This document shows, piece by piece, positions 1 through 7,998 of a stretch of 64,000 bases of DNA. Made by a program: the position numbers and the translations under genes. The stretch spans positions 124,001 through 188,000 of the forward strand of contig NZ_QJQX01000057.1 of the NCBI RefSeq assembly GCF_013393185.1, given 5' to 3'. Position 1 is the stretch's first letter; every line of letters starts with the position of its first letter. Under the pieces are notes generated by a model, which did not search any database, was not told the DNA's origin, and worked only from the letters and a program-made list of their open reading frames with translations. This DNA is from Sphingobium lactosutens. Its GTDB lineage: Bacteria > Pseudomonadota > Alphaproteobacteria > Sphingomonadales > Sphingomonadaceae.

Positions 1-273
1 CATGTAGAGCATATCGTCAAGGTCGCCGGCATCGACCATGTGGGCATCGGCAGCGACTTCGACGGCGTGGGCGCCCTGCCCCAGGGTCTGAGCGGGGTCG
101 AAACCTATCCCGCCCTGCTCGCCGAACTGATGCGCCGCGGCTGGAGCGACGCCAACATCGCCAAGCTGGCGGGCGAGAATGTCCTGCGCGTCATGGCAAC
201 GGCGGAAAAGGTTGCAGCGAGCATGAAGGGTGAACCGGAAGGCCATGCGGTGGTGGCTGCTGCCGGGAGCTAG
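1..273 (+). CDS. Membrane dipeptidase (peptidase M19), C-terminal fragment
   Basis: Only the last 90 codons are in the window; the frame is open to the left edge, so the gene starts outside. The fragment carries the M19 signature around GIGSDFDG (residues encoded from about base 40), the conserved strand near the zinc centre of renal-type dipeptidases, followed by a typical C-terminal helix ending GENVLRVM. Family members are zinc metallopeptidases that cleave dipeptides, often exported. The last 20 residues are an Ala/Gly-rich tail. A GTG at 40 is an internal codon, not a start. The family call is fairly safe; substrate and location cannot be judged from this fragment. Confidence 0.85.
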   Translation, partial: HVEHIVKVAGIDHVGIGSDFDGVGALPQGLSGVETYPALLAELMRRGWSDANIAKLAGENVLRVMATAEKVAASMKGEPEGHAVVAAAGS

Positions 274-423
274 GCGGCGCGGGCAGGTCTGGCTTGTGGC
301 ATCGCGCAAATGGTGCGGTAGGAAGCGACCATTTATGGCCGTTTCATGAGGATGGGCTATTTCCACAAAACCGCCATCTCCTTCCAATTTGTGTGAGCGG
401 CATCCATCAAGTAATGCCAAGAT

Positions 424-714
424 ATGGAACGACGATCACATAAAAGACGGTTTGGATATTGGTCGGCGCTAGCTGGGATTTGCGTGCTTTTTGGTGCGTG
501 GGCCTATTATCGAGGAACCCGCAGTTACATCGATTGCGTGGACGGACATTGCCCTGATGCCGACTCTCCAGAATATTTTATGGGGGTAAGAAGTATGAAT
601 GAGGCAGCGCCATTCACGGCAATAGAGGTCATGATCGTAGTGGCTGCGGTTGGCATTCTCGCCCGCGCCATTTATCTTATTATACGGCGGGTATTGTGGA
701 CACTTGCTCCCTGA
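424..714 (+). CDS. Small two-helix membrane protein of unknown function
   Basis: A 96-residue ORF that I do not recognise. It starts with a basic N-terminus (ERRSHKRR), has a hydrophobic helix at about residues 13-29, a short loop with two cysteines (DCVDGHC, about 37-43), and a second hydrophobic helix at about 66-88 followed by RR. That is a plausible two-pass inner-membrane protein. Base composition is visibly less GC-rich than its neighbours, with rare-looking codons, so it may be a recent arrival. No good Shine-Dalgarno precedes the ATG. The antisense frame here is also open but gives a low-complexity Arg/Ala-rich product and is rejected. Confidence 0.5.
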   Translation: MERRSHKRRFGYWSALAGICVLFGAWAYYRGTRSYIDCVDGHCPDADSPEYFMGVRSMNEAAPFTAIEVMIVVAAVGILARAIYLIIRRVLWTLAP

Positions 715-737
715 GCAGACATCCAGATCGGAACCGT

Positions 738-1394
738 TCATTCCTCGGGCGTGCCGTCCAGCGGAAAATATGGCCGCCACGCTCGCGCCTCTTTCACCGC
801 GCGGGCGAAGGATGGCCGCTCCAGCAGCCGCTGGCGGTAGGCGTGGACATGGCGCAATCCTGGCGGCACCGGGTGCGACCAGTGCGCGTAGAAGAGGTGC
901 GGCGCGGCGGCGCAATCGGCCAGGCTGAAGGCGTCGCCGGCCACCCATGTCCGCCCCGCCATGTGCGCGTCGAGCCAGGCATAGGCCTTGTCCAGCGCCG
1001 CCCGCGCATCGGCGACGCCCGCCGGATCCTTCTGCCCCTCCGGCCGCAGTGCATCGAACACCAGCTTCTGCTGCGGCGTTGCGACATGATTGTCGAAGAA
1101 ACGGTCGAGCAGCCGCACCTCCAGCGCCATGACGGGATCGTCCGGGATCAGCCGGACCGGCCCCGGATGCTGGATCTGGAGATGCTCGACGATGATGCTG
1201 GCCTCGAACACGGCCCACCTATCATCCTCCAGCACCGGGAATTTCCCGATCGGCCAGAGTTGCGCCAGTAGCGTCCCATTGTCCGGCTGATCGGGTACGA
1301 TCATCCGAAAGGCGAAGGGAATATCATTTTCGTAGAGCGCGATCAGCGCCTTCTGGCAGTAGGAGGAGAAGGGATGGCCGAAAAATTGCAGCAT
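738..1394 (-). CDS. Glutathione S-transferase family protein
   Basis: A 218-residue protein with the two-domain GST layout: an N-terminal thioredoxin-like half starting LQFFGHPFSSYCQKAL, with the candidate catalytic Ser/Cys in the SSYC turn and the cis-proline element GKFPVLEDD; then an all-helical C-terminal half with the N-capping pattern FSLADCAAAP. Family members conjugate or reduce electrophiles with glutathione in the cytosol. I use the ATG at 1394 because homology-like sequence begins there; the frame is open for 17 more codons upstream (to 1445) but those look non-coding. It lies just downstream of the LytTR regulator gene on the same strand, 25 bp away, so co-transcription is possible. 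Confidence 0.88.
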   Translation of the reverse strand: MLQFFGHPFSSYCQKALIALYENDIPFAFRMIVPDQPDNGTLLAQLWPIGKFPVLEDDRWAVFEASIIVEHLQIQHPGPVRLIPDDPVMALEVRLLDRFFDNHVATPQQKLVFDALRPEGQKDPAGVADARAALDKAYAWLDAHMAGRTWVAGDAFSLADCAAAPHLFYAHWSHPVPPGLRHVHAYRQRLLERPSFARAVKEARAWRPYFPLDGTPEE

Positions 1395-1419
1395 CGCCGC
1401 CCCTCCCCCAATGGCCGCA

Positions 1420-2220
1420 TCAGTGGACGAAGCGCGCCACCACATCGCGATAGGAGCGGCTGACCTTCACCTGCGCCCCCGATTCCAGCACCAGGAAACA
1501 TTCGCCGTTGGTGTGGGGCTTCACCTGCCGCACTTGGCTCAGGTTGACGATGGTCGAGCGATGGACGCGCTGGAAATTGCGCGGGTCGAGCCGCTTTTCC
1601 AGATCCTTCATCGTCTCGCGCAGGATCAGGCTATTGTCGGCGGTGTAGATGCACATATAGTCGCCGGCCGCGTCGATCCGCTCGATCGAATCCACGTCGA
1701 CGCGGAAAATCTGCCCGCGATCCTTGATGTTGATGAGCTTTTCGAAGCGGTTGGAGGCCGGCGCATCGTCATCCGCCACGAAATCGCTCATCGCCTGCGG
1801 CGCGACTTCGGCCAGCACTTCGCGCAGCTTCTCGGCTTCCTGCACCTGCCGCTTTTCGCTCAGGCGCTGACGCACACGGTCCAGGGCGTCGGCGAGGCGG
1901 CCTTCCTCGACCGGCTTCATGAGATAATCGACGGCCTGCGCCTCGAATGCGCGGATGGCATGGTCACTATAGGCGGTAACGAAGATGAACAGCGGCGGCT
2001 CGACCTCCATCATTCCCTGGACGACGGAAAAGCCATCGAAACCAGGCATTTGAATGTCGAGGAACACAAGGTCGGGTTTATGCGTCTTGATGGCACGTAT
2101 GGCTTCGCGGCCATTGGTGCAGGTTTCGATAATTTCGACATCCTCATGCGCTTGCAGACGCAGCTGAAGGCCTTGAATAGCCAGGCTTTCGTCGTCGACG
2201 AGGATTGTTCTGATGGTCAT
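1420..2220 (-). CDS. LytTR-family response regulator
   Basis: A 266-residue regulator. Residues 1-120 are a receiver domain: acidic pocket D9-D10, phosphoacceptor D55 in FLDIQMPG, the Thr/Ser region TAYSD, and K103 in MKPVE. A linker of about 45 residues leads to a LytTR DNA-binding domain (about 160-262) with the usual pattern RVHRSTIVNLSQV and SRSYRDVV. It should bind direct repeats upstream of target genes when phosphorylated by the kinase encoded just upstream; the kinase stop and this start overlap as ATGA, indicating translational coupling. Targets are not evident; the downstream GST could be one only by position. Confidence 0.93.
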   Translation of the reverse strand: MTIRTILVDDESLAIQGLQLRLQAHEDVEIIETCTNGREAIRAIKTHKPDLVFLDIQMPGFDGFSVVQGMMEVEPPLFIFVTAYSDHAIRAFEAQAVDYLMKPVEEGRLADALDRVRQRLSEKRQVQEAEKLREVLAEVAPQAMSDFVADDDAPASNRFEKLINIKDRGQIFRVDVDSIERIDAAGDYMCIYTADNSLILRETMKDLEKRLDPRNFQRVHRSTIVNLSQVRQVKPHTNGECFLVLESGAQVKVSRSYRDVVARFVH

Positions 2221-3323
2221 GCGGCCACTTTCGATGTTTCATCCATGTTAAGCGGAATTTCGATGATGACCGAAAATCCGCCTGGCGTGGAACGCGTTTC
2301 GAAGCTCTGTCGTTCCCCGAAGGCCTGAATTAACCGGTCCCGGATGTTCGGCAGGCCGACGCCCGTTCCCTCGCTCATCGGAATGTGCGGTTTCATCGCA
2401 CCATCGTTCAATCCCGGCCCGCTGTCCGATACGACGATCCGGACATTTTCACCGGCAGGCTGCGCCACGACCGAAATCTCCGCCCCTTCTTCCTTGGGCG
2501 TGACCGCATATTTGATCGCATTCTCGACCAGCGGCTGGAGCAGCAGCGAAGGCAGGCGCGCATGGGCGACCATGGGGTCGACGGTAAAGCTGGGCCGCAA
2601 CCGGTCCTCGAACCGCATCTTCTCGATCTCCAGATAGAGTTTCAGCGTCTCCACCTCCTGCTCGATCGTCACCTGCGCGGTCGGCTCGTTGATCAGCGTG
2701 TAGCGCAGGAAGGAGGACAGCCGCGAAAGCATGGCATTGGCCCGGTCGGTCTGCTTGAGCAGCACCAGAGTCGATATGCTGTTGAGCGTGTTGAACAGGA
2801 AATGCGGATTGAGCTGGTAGCGCAGCATCGCCAGTTGCGCGCTGGACGCCTGATTTTCCAGCCGCAACAGCTGATCCGCCTGCTCCTCGACCGTGAGGTA
2901 GAAATTGATGGCATAATAGAGCGCCGACCATGCGCCGATCAGCGTCATCGACAGGTAGAAGGCGCCCAGGAACAGCTGCAACCCCGCCGTCTCGCTACCC
3001 CTGTTCTGGGTCGAGAAGACCCAGCTGTCGATGAAGGCGACCAGCGCCGCGGCCAGCACCACCGTCAGGATCGATACGCCCCAGGTGACGATCGGCCTTT
3101 GTTTCTGGAGGAAGCGGAATACCACTGCGATCAGCAACGTCACCGAATATCCGGTAACGGTCGAGATGAGCACCGGGATCAGGCTGGACAGGGACTGCCC
3201 GTTGGCGATGGTGGACGAACCGCGCAGCAGGAAGGCGCCCGCCCACCCGAGCGATTGCAGGTTCCAGAAAGCACGGTTCTTGTCAGCGAAAAAAGGCTGA
3301 GGCTGGATGCGTGGAGCAGACAT
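2217..3323 (-). CDS. LytS/YehU-type sensor histidine kinase
   Basis: Partner of the LytTR regulator. The N-terminal half has about four hydrophobic segments, consistent with an integral membrane sensor without a large periplasmic domain. The His_kinase domain follows with the phosphoacceptor in YQLNPHFLFNTLN (His at about residue 174 with this start), then an HATPase domain with N-box LLLQPLVENAIKYA, and G-boxes DSGPGLN and GTGVGLPNIRDRL. I chose the ATG at 3323 with a GGGG stretch just upstream; a GTG at 3350 would add nine residues. The signal sensed is unknown. The gene overlaps the regulator gene by 4 nt. Confidence 0.92.
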   Translation of the reverse strand: MSAPRIQPQPFFADKNRAFWNLQSLGWAGAFLLRGSSTIANGQSLSSLIPVLISTVTGYSVTLLIAVVFRFLQKQRPIVTWGVSILTVVLAAALVAFIDSWVFSTQNRGSETAGLQLFLGAFYLSMTLIGAWSALYYAINFYLTVEEQADQLLRLENQASSAQLAMLRYQLNPHFLFNTLNSISTLVLLKQTDRANAMLSRLSSFLRYTLINEPTAQVTIEQEVETLKLYLEIEKMRFEDRLRPSFTVDPMVAHARLPSLLLQPLVENAIKYAVTPKEEGAEISVVAQPAGENVRIVVSDSGPGLNDGAMKPHIPMSEGTGVGLPNIRDRLIQAFGERQSFETRSTPGGFSVIIEIPLNMDETSKVAA

Positions 3324-3365
3324 TGACCCCAGCCTAGAGACTTTCTTCACCGGGGTGAAGCCGGG

Positions 3366-3848
3366 TCAGGCCGCCACCGCCGGCTCTTCCGCCATCGGTG
3401 TCACTTCATCGGTGCACAGCCAGACCAGATCGCCCAGATCCAGCGCCCGGCCGTCATGCGCCTGGATGCCGATCTGGCGGATCGGCTGGCCATCGCGCTT
3501 GTCGGCCAGAACCTGACAGGCCGGTGTGCCGCAGCCCCAGCGCTCGCCCCACTGGCGCAGTGCAATCATCGCCGGAGCCAGACCCTGCCCCTTTTCCGTC
3601 AGGCGATATTCGACCTTCCGCCGATCGCACTGCATCGGCTCCCGCACCAGAATCCCGTTTTCGACCAGCCGGGCGAGCCGGTTGGCGAGGATGTTGCGGG
3701 CAATGCCCAGGGTCGACTGGAATTCCTCGAAATGACGGATGCCCGACAGGGCGCCCCGCAGGATCAGGAAGGACCATCGCTCACCCATCATCTCCAGCGC
3801 GCTGGGAAGCGCACATTGTTCCAGATCCTGGGCCAGATTATGTTTCAT
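3366..3848 (-). CDS. HxlR-family winged-helix transcriptional regulator
   Basis: A 160-residue regulator with the HxlR fold: the conserved opening C-ALPSALEMMGERWSFLILR (Cys at about residue 13), recognition-helix region FQSTLGIARNILANRLARLVENGIL, and the wing RRKVEYRLTEKG. A C-terminal extension of about 50 residues with two cysteines (GCGTPAC) follows. HxlR proteins usually bind as dimers and several sense thiol-reactive compounds; the N-terminal Cys is the usual sensor position, but that role here is inference. The start at 3848 matches the family N-terminus; an open frame extends to 3947 but is not conserved-looking. Transcribed divergently from the RelA/SpoT gene. Confidence 0.9.
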   Translation of the reverse strand: MKHNLAQDLEQCALPSALEMMGERWSFLILRGALSGIRHFEEFQSTLGIARNILANRLARLVENGILVREPMQCDRRKVEYRLTEKGQGLAPAMIALRQWGERWGCGTPACQVLADKRDGQPIRQIGIQAHDGRALDLGDLVWLCTDEVTPMAEEPAVAA

Positions 3849-3878
3849 GGTCGTCACGCATAGCGCAAAGCAGCAGTC

Positions 3879-3927
3879 GTTGCAAAATCGCAGACTAATT
3901 GCTGCAACATGGGATTTTTTTGTTGCA
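3879..3927. promoter_or_regulatory. Candidate HxlR operator: three TTGCA half-sites
   Basis: In the 111 bp between the divergent HxlR and rsh genes, GTTGCA occurs at 3879-3884, its inverse TGCAAC at 3903-3908, and GTTGCA again at 3922-3927. The first two form an inverted repeat with an 18 bp gap. Such arrangements are common for winged-helix dimers controlling divergent promoters. That this is an HxlR autoregulatory site is inference from position only. Confidence 0.35.
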
Positions 3928-3959
3928 CGGCAAGGGGGTTCCAACACAATCGGGCAACG

Positions 3960-6065
3960 ATGCTACGCCAATATGAACTTGTCGAACGTGTAAAACGCTA
4001 TGATCCGCAGGCGGACGAGGCGATGATCAATCGCGCCTATGTCTTCTCGGTCCAGAAACATGGCAGCCAGAAGCGCGCCAGCGGCGACCCCTATTTCAGT
4101 CATCCCATTGAAGTCGCGGGTATTTTGACCGACTTCAACCTGGACGACCAGACCATCGTGACCGCTTTGCTGCATGACACGATCGAGGACACGCTCGTCA
4201 CCTATGAGGAGATTGAGAGCGCCTTCGGCAAGGATGTCGCGCGCATGGTCGACGGAGTCACCAAGCTCAGCAAGATCGAGGCGATGTCCGAAAATGAGCG
4301 GGCGGCGGAAAATCTCCGCAAATTCCTGCTCGCCATGTCGGATGACATCCGCGTGCTGCTGGTCAAGCTCGCCGACCGGCTGCACAATATGCGCACGCTC
4401 CATTTCATTAAGAATCCGGACAAGCGCCGCCGCATCGCCAAGGAGACGATGGACATCTATGCCCCGCTCGCAGAGCGGATCGGCATGTACGACTTCATGC
4501 GCGAAATGCAGCTCCTATCGTTCCGCGAAATCGAGCCGGAAGCCTATGACAGCATCACCAAACGGCTGGAGCAGCTGAAGGAAGGCGGCCATGACAAGGT
4601 CGACCGGATCGGCGCCGAACTGCAATTGCTGCTCGCCGGCCAGGGCATGTCGGTCAGCGTCTCGGGCCGCGAGAAACATCCCTATTCCATCTGGAAGAAG
4701 ATGCAGGAACGGCACATCAGCTTCGAGCAGCTGACCGACGTCATGGCCTTCCGCGTCATCACCGACACGGTGGAGGACTGCTACCGCGCGCTCGGGATCA
4801 TCCACCAGACCTTCAAGATGGTCCCCGGCCGCTTCAAGGATTATATCTCCACGCCTAAGCGCAACGGCTATCAGTCGCTGCACACGACCGTCATCCATCA
4901 GGACAATGCCCGGATCGAGGTGCAGATTCGCAGCCGCGACATGCATAATGACGCGGAACTGGGGCTGGCGGCGCATTGGGCCTATAAGCAGAAGGGCGAC
5001 GCCACCGACCATCACGCCGCCTGGCTGCGCGACCTGGTCGAAATCCTAGAGCAGAGCCAGGATGCCGACGAGCTGCTCGAACATACCCGCATGGCGATGT
5101 ATCAGGATCGCATCTTCGCCTTCACCCCCAAGGGCGAACTGCACCAGCTGCCCAAGGGGTCGACGCCGGTCGATTTCGCCTATGCGGTCCACACATCGCT
5201 CGGCAACCAGACGGTCGGGGCCAAGGTCAATGGCCGCGTCGTGCCGCTGCGCACCAGTCTCGAAAATGGCGACCAGGTCGAGATATTGAAGTCGGTGGGG
5301 CAGGAGCCGCAGCCCGGCTGGCTGACCTTCGCCATTACCGGCAAGGCCCGCGCCGCCATCCGCCGCTTCATCCGCCAGAAGCAGCGGGGCGAGGAAGTCG
5401 CGCTCGGCGAGAAGCTCTATGAGGAAATTGTCGGCCGCTTCTCGCCCGATCTGGCCAAGGAACTGGGCGACAAGGCGCTGACCGCTGCGCTCAAGCGGCT
5501 GAAGCTGGAGGACCGGGCCTCGCTGATGGTCGCCATCGCCACCCATCGCGTGCTCGATGCCGAAGTGATGGAGGCGCTGGTTCCCGGCTCCACCACCGCG
5601 GAGGGAATGGAGGAGGCCCATCCGCGCCAGCATGAACCCGTCTCGATCCGCGGCCTGACGCCGGGCATCGCCTATAATCTCAGCGACTGCTGCCATCCGG
5701 TGCCGGGCGACCGCATCGTCGGCGTGCGCCGCACGGGCGAGCCGATCGAGGTGCATACGATCGACTGCCGCTCGCTGGAAGTGGAGCAGGATGACGACTG
5801 GGTCGACCTTGCCTGGGACAGCAAGTCGAAGGGCGGCACCGCGCGCCTTCAGGTGATCGTCAAGAACCAGCCGGGCGCGCTCGCCGCAGTCGCCAATGTC
5901 TTCGGCGCGACCAAGGCGAACATTCTGAACCTTCAGCTGGTCAACCGCGAAGGCCCGTTCCACACCGATATCATCGACCTGGAAGTAGCCGATGCGCAGC
6001 ATCTGAACCGCATTCTCTCAGCGCTGCGCGCACTCGACACGGTGGTGCAGGCGGATCGGGTCTAA
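3960..6065 (+). CDS. Bifunctional (p)ppGpp synthetase/hydrolase (RelA/SpoT homologue)
   Basis: A 701-residue long Rsh protein that makes and degrades (p)ppGpp. Domains in order: HD hydrolase with an intact LLHDTIEDT motif (H72 D73 ... E76 D77), so hydrolysis should be active; synthetase domain with RFKD at 291-294, the RXKD signature of bifunctional enzymes, plus YQSLHTTV and EVQIRSRDMH; TGS domain (IFAFTPKGELHQLP); a CCHP-containing zinc-finger/RIS region; and a C-terminal ACT domain. Alphaproteobacteria normally carry one such gene. I place the start at the ATG 3960 (MLRQYELVERV); the frame is open 17 codons further upstream without family character. A small secreted-protein gene begins 5 nt after the stop. 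Confidence 0.96.
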   Translation: MLRQYELVERVKRYDPQADEAMINRAYVFSVQKHGSQKRASGDPYFSHPIEVAGILTDFNLDDQTIVTALLHDTIEDTLVTYEEIESAFGKDVARMVDGVTKLSKIEAMSENERAAENLRKFLLAMSDDIRVLLVKLADRLHNMRTLHFIKNPDKRRRIAKETMDIYAPLAERIGMYDFMREMQLLSFREIEPEAYDSITKRLEQLKEGGHDKVDRIGAELQLLLAGQGMSVSVSGREKHPYSIWKKMQERHISFEQLTDVMAFRVITDTVEDCYRALGIIHQTFKMVPGRFKDYISTPKRNGYQSLHTTVIHQDNARIEVQIRSRDMHNDAELGLAAHWAYKQKGDATDHHAAWLRDLVEILEQSQDADELLEHTRMAMYQDRIFAFTPKGELHQLPKGSTPVDFAYAVHTSLGNQTVGAKVNGRVVPLRTSLENGDQVEILKSVGQEPQPGWLTFAITGKARAAIRRFIRQKQRGEEVALGEKLYEEIVGRFSPDLAKELGDKALTAALKRLKLEDRASLMVAIATHRVLDAEVMEALVPGSTTAEGMEEAHPRQHEPVSIRGLTPGIAYNLSDCCHPVPGDRIVGVRRTGEPIEVHTIDCRSLEVEQDDDWVDLAWDSKSKGGTARLQVIVKNQPGALAAVANVFGATKANILNLQLVNREGPFHTDIIDLEVADAQHLNRILSALRALDTVVQADRV

Positions 6066-6070
6066 CCCTG

Positions 6071-6601
6071 TTGAAGGCACGCATCGTCTCGCTGATCACG
6101 GTCGGCCTTGTGGCAGCGTCGACGAGCAGCGCGATCGCGTGCCTTCCCCCATCGCCACCTACTCTCTCCCGCCTGGAGGGAGAGAGTGACGATGGCTATG
6201 CCAAACGCCTGAAACTGTTCGAAACCGAGCGCGTGCGCCAGGAGCAGGAGGAAATCCGCCAGTTTCAACTGCAAAGAGATGCGAAGAACTGGTCATCAGC
6301 GGATCGCGTCATGCTGGCGGAGGCCGTAGAATTTGGCGGTTCCCTGTTGAAACCAAAGGTGCGATTGCGCCCTGTTCGCTGGCTGAAGGGAAAAGGAAAG
6401 CTTCAGAGTTTCCAGCTCAAGCCTGTCACGAGAGACAGTTGCGAATGGCCGGGAAATGGCGATGCGCTGGGGGGCGAGGTCGGGGAGAAATTCCTGATCT
6501 TCCTGAAACCTGGCTCCCCATCGTCGAAGACCGTTCTCGACAGCATATCAGTCAGCCGTATCGTGGGTGAACACAGCAACGCTGCACTGGACGAGTCCTG
6601 A
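6071..6601 (+). CDS. Secreted protein of unknown function
   Basis: A 176-residue protein starting at TTG 6071, only 5 nt after the rsh stop, so it is probably translated by coupling; no separate Shine-Dalgarno is visible. Residues 1-23 look like a signal peptide (KARIVSLITVGLVAASTSSAIA, then C). The mature part has a charged, probably helical stretch (about 38-70) and then a beta-rich region with EFGGSLLKPKVRLRPVRWLKGK and KFLIFLKPG, which resembles periplasmic proteins of unknown function that follow a cysteine-containing N-terminus. The Cys after the signal is not in a clean lipobox. No function can be assigned. Confidence 0.6.
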   Translation: MKARIVSLITVGLVAASTSSAIACLPPSPPTLSRLEGESDDGYAKRLKLFETERVRQEQEEIRQFQLQRDAKNWSSADRVMLAEAVEFGGSLLKPKVRLRPVRWLKGKGKLQSFQLKPVTRDSCEWPGNGDALGGEVGEKFLIFLKPGSPSSKTVLDSISVSRIVGEHSNAALDES

Positions 6602-6952
6602 CCACGTCGTGCACATGATATCGCGGCATAATGGCCCCGTCCCACCACGCCAGATTCCGCGTGACAGCAGGGCCCAAAATCTGTAGGTGCACCCCCAGCA
6701 GGCCCGTGGCTCATGCCATTGGCCTTCCGTCCGAGACAGTTGGTGAAGGGAATTTGCCCTTCTTAATTTCCAGCCTAGACGGGGAAAAGTTCTTTGCCGA
6801 ACGGGCTTCACGCCTGATTCGGGTCTGCCTGTTCCTGATGGATGCGGGCCAGTCGATCTCTCCCCTTCGGACCTAAGTGCCCCATGCCGCATGGCGTGGG
6901 TTTAGTCGTTCGCGGCAGCGCAAGCCAAGCGAACATGAAGTGGAGTAATGGC
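6602..6952. other. 351 bp gene-free region carrying the rplJ promoter and leader
   Basis: No convincing coding sequence. Short open frames exist on both strands but have no homology-like character. The right half must hold the promoter and mRNA leader of rplJ-rplL. No clean -35/-10 pair stood out on reading. Confidence 0.5.
6881..6945 (+). promoter_or_regulatory. Candidate ribosomal L10 leader element
   Basis: An 8 bp hairpin, CCCATGCC (6881-6888), GCAT loop, GGCGTGGG (6893-6900), lies about 55 nt before the rplJ start. It is followed by CGCGGCAGCGCAAGCCAAGCG and a GGAG Shine-Dalgarno at 6942-6945. L10(L12)4 complexes repress their own operon by binding a structured leader in many bacteria; identity with that element is inferred from position and structure only. 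Confidence 0.4.
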
Positions 6953-7468
6953 ATGGATCGTAATCAGAAAGCTGAGGTCGTTTCCGCGCTGAACGCAGAG
7001 CTGGCAGAAGTTGGCGTGGTCGTCGTGACCCGCAACCTCGGCATGACCGTCGCCCAGTCGACCGTCCTGCGCCAGAAGATGCGCGAAGCCGGTGCGTCCT
7101 ACAAGGTTACGAAGAACCGCCTCGCCCGTATCGCCCTTGATGGCACCGCCTACGGCCCGATCAGCGACCTGCTGACCGGCCCCGTCGGCCTCGCCACCTC
7201 GGCCGACCCGGTCGCCGCCGCCAAGGTTGCGATCGAATTCGCGAAGACCAACGACAAGCTTGAGATCGTTGGCGGCGCGATGGGCGAAGTGCTGCTCGAT
7301 GCGGAGGGCGTCAAGGCCCTGGCGTCGATGCCGTCGCTGGATGAACTGCGTGCGAAGCTGGTCGGCCTTCTGGTCGCCCCGGCTACCAAGCTCGCAACCG
7401 TCACCCAGGCACCGGCTGCGCAGCTTGCGCGCGTCTTCAACGCCTATGCGGAGAAGGAAGCGGCCTGA
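6953..7468 (+). CDS. rplJ: 50S ribosomal protein L10
   Basis: A 171-residue protein with L10 hallmarks: N-terminus MDRNQKAEVVSALNAEL, the RNA-binding part KMREAGASYKVTKNRLARIA, and a C-terminal alanine-rich helix that binds L7/L12 dimers (QLARVFNAYAEKEAA). L10 anchors the stalk of the large subunit, where translation factors bind. The start is the ATG at 6953 with GGAG 7 nt upstream; the frame is open 37 codons upstream but that is the leader. rplL follows after 68 bp. The usual upstream genes rplK and rplA and downstream rpoB are not beside it. Confidence 0.97.
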   Translation: MDRNQKAEVVSALNAELAEVGVVVVTRNLGMTVAQSTVLRQKMREAGASYKVTKNRLARIALDGTAYGPISDLLTGPVGLATSADPVAAAKVAIEFAKTNDKLEIVGGAMGEVLLDAEGVKALASMPSLDELRAKLVGLLVAPATKLATVTQAPAAQLARVFNAYAEKEAA

Positions 7469-7536
7469 GCCGCCCCTCTTCCGATTTTTTGACCCTCATC
7501 TGACGGGGCATATCGCCCCAAAAAAGGAAATATATC

Positions 7537-7911
7537 ATGGCAGACATCAACGCTCTGGTCGACCAGCTCTCGGCCCTCACCGTCCTCGAAGCCGCTGAGC
7601 TGTCGAAGGCTCTGGAAGAAAAGTGGGGCGTTTCGGCCGCCGCTGCCGTCGCCGTTGCCGGCCCGGCTGCTGCCGCTGCCGCTCCGGCTGCTGAAGAGCA
7701 GACCGAATTCGACGTCATCCTGACCGGCGACGGTGGCAAGAAGATCAACGTCATCAAGGAAGTCCGCGCCATCACCGGCCTGGGCCTGACCGAAGCCAAG
7801 GCTCTGGTCGAGGGCGCTCCCAAGGCCGTCAAGGAAGGCGTGAACAAGGACGAAGCCGAAAAGATCAAGAAGCAGCTGGAAGAAGCCGGCGCGACCGTCG
7901 AGCTGAAGTAA
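7537..7911 (+). CDS. rplL: 50S ribosomal protein L7/L12
   Basis: A 124-residue stalk protein. N-terminal dimerisation domain (about 1-35, [25 protein letters not shown]), an Ala/Pro-rich hinge (about 36-55), then the globular factor-binding domain with [27 protein letters not shown]. Length is typical. AAAGGA lies 8-10 nt before the ATG. Several copies bind L10 and recruit translation GTPases. Strong hairpins follow the stop, so the transcription unit probably ends here rather than running into rpoB. Confidence 0.98.
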   Translation: MADINALVDQLSALTVLEAAELSKALEEKWGVSAAAAVAVAGPAAAAAAPAAEEQTEFDVILTGDGGKKINVIKEVRAITGLGLTEAKALVEGAPKAVKEGVNKDEAEKIKKQLEEAGATVELK

Positions 7912-7967
7912 TCGTACTTGCCCTGTCGCAAGACAGGGCGACCCGATCCGGCTCCAGCCGGAGAACA

Positions 7968-7998
7968 GGGCGGCACCTTCGGGTTGCCGCCCTTTTTC
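7968..7998 (+). terminator. Rho-independent terminator of rplJ-rplL
   Basis: GGGCGGCA (7968-7975) can pair with TGCCGCCC (7985-7992) across a short CTTCGG-containing loop, followed directly by TTTTTC. Two smaller hairpins precede it: CCCTGTC/GACAGGG at 7921-7938 and CCGGCT/AGCCGG at about 7948-7961. Confidence 0.8.
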
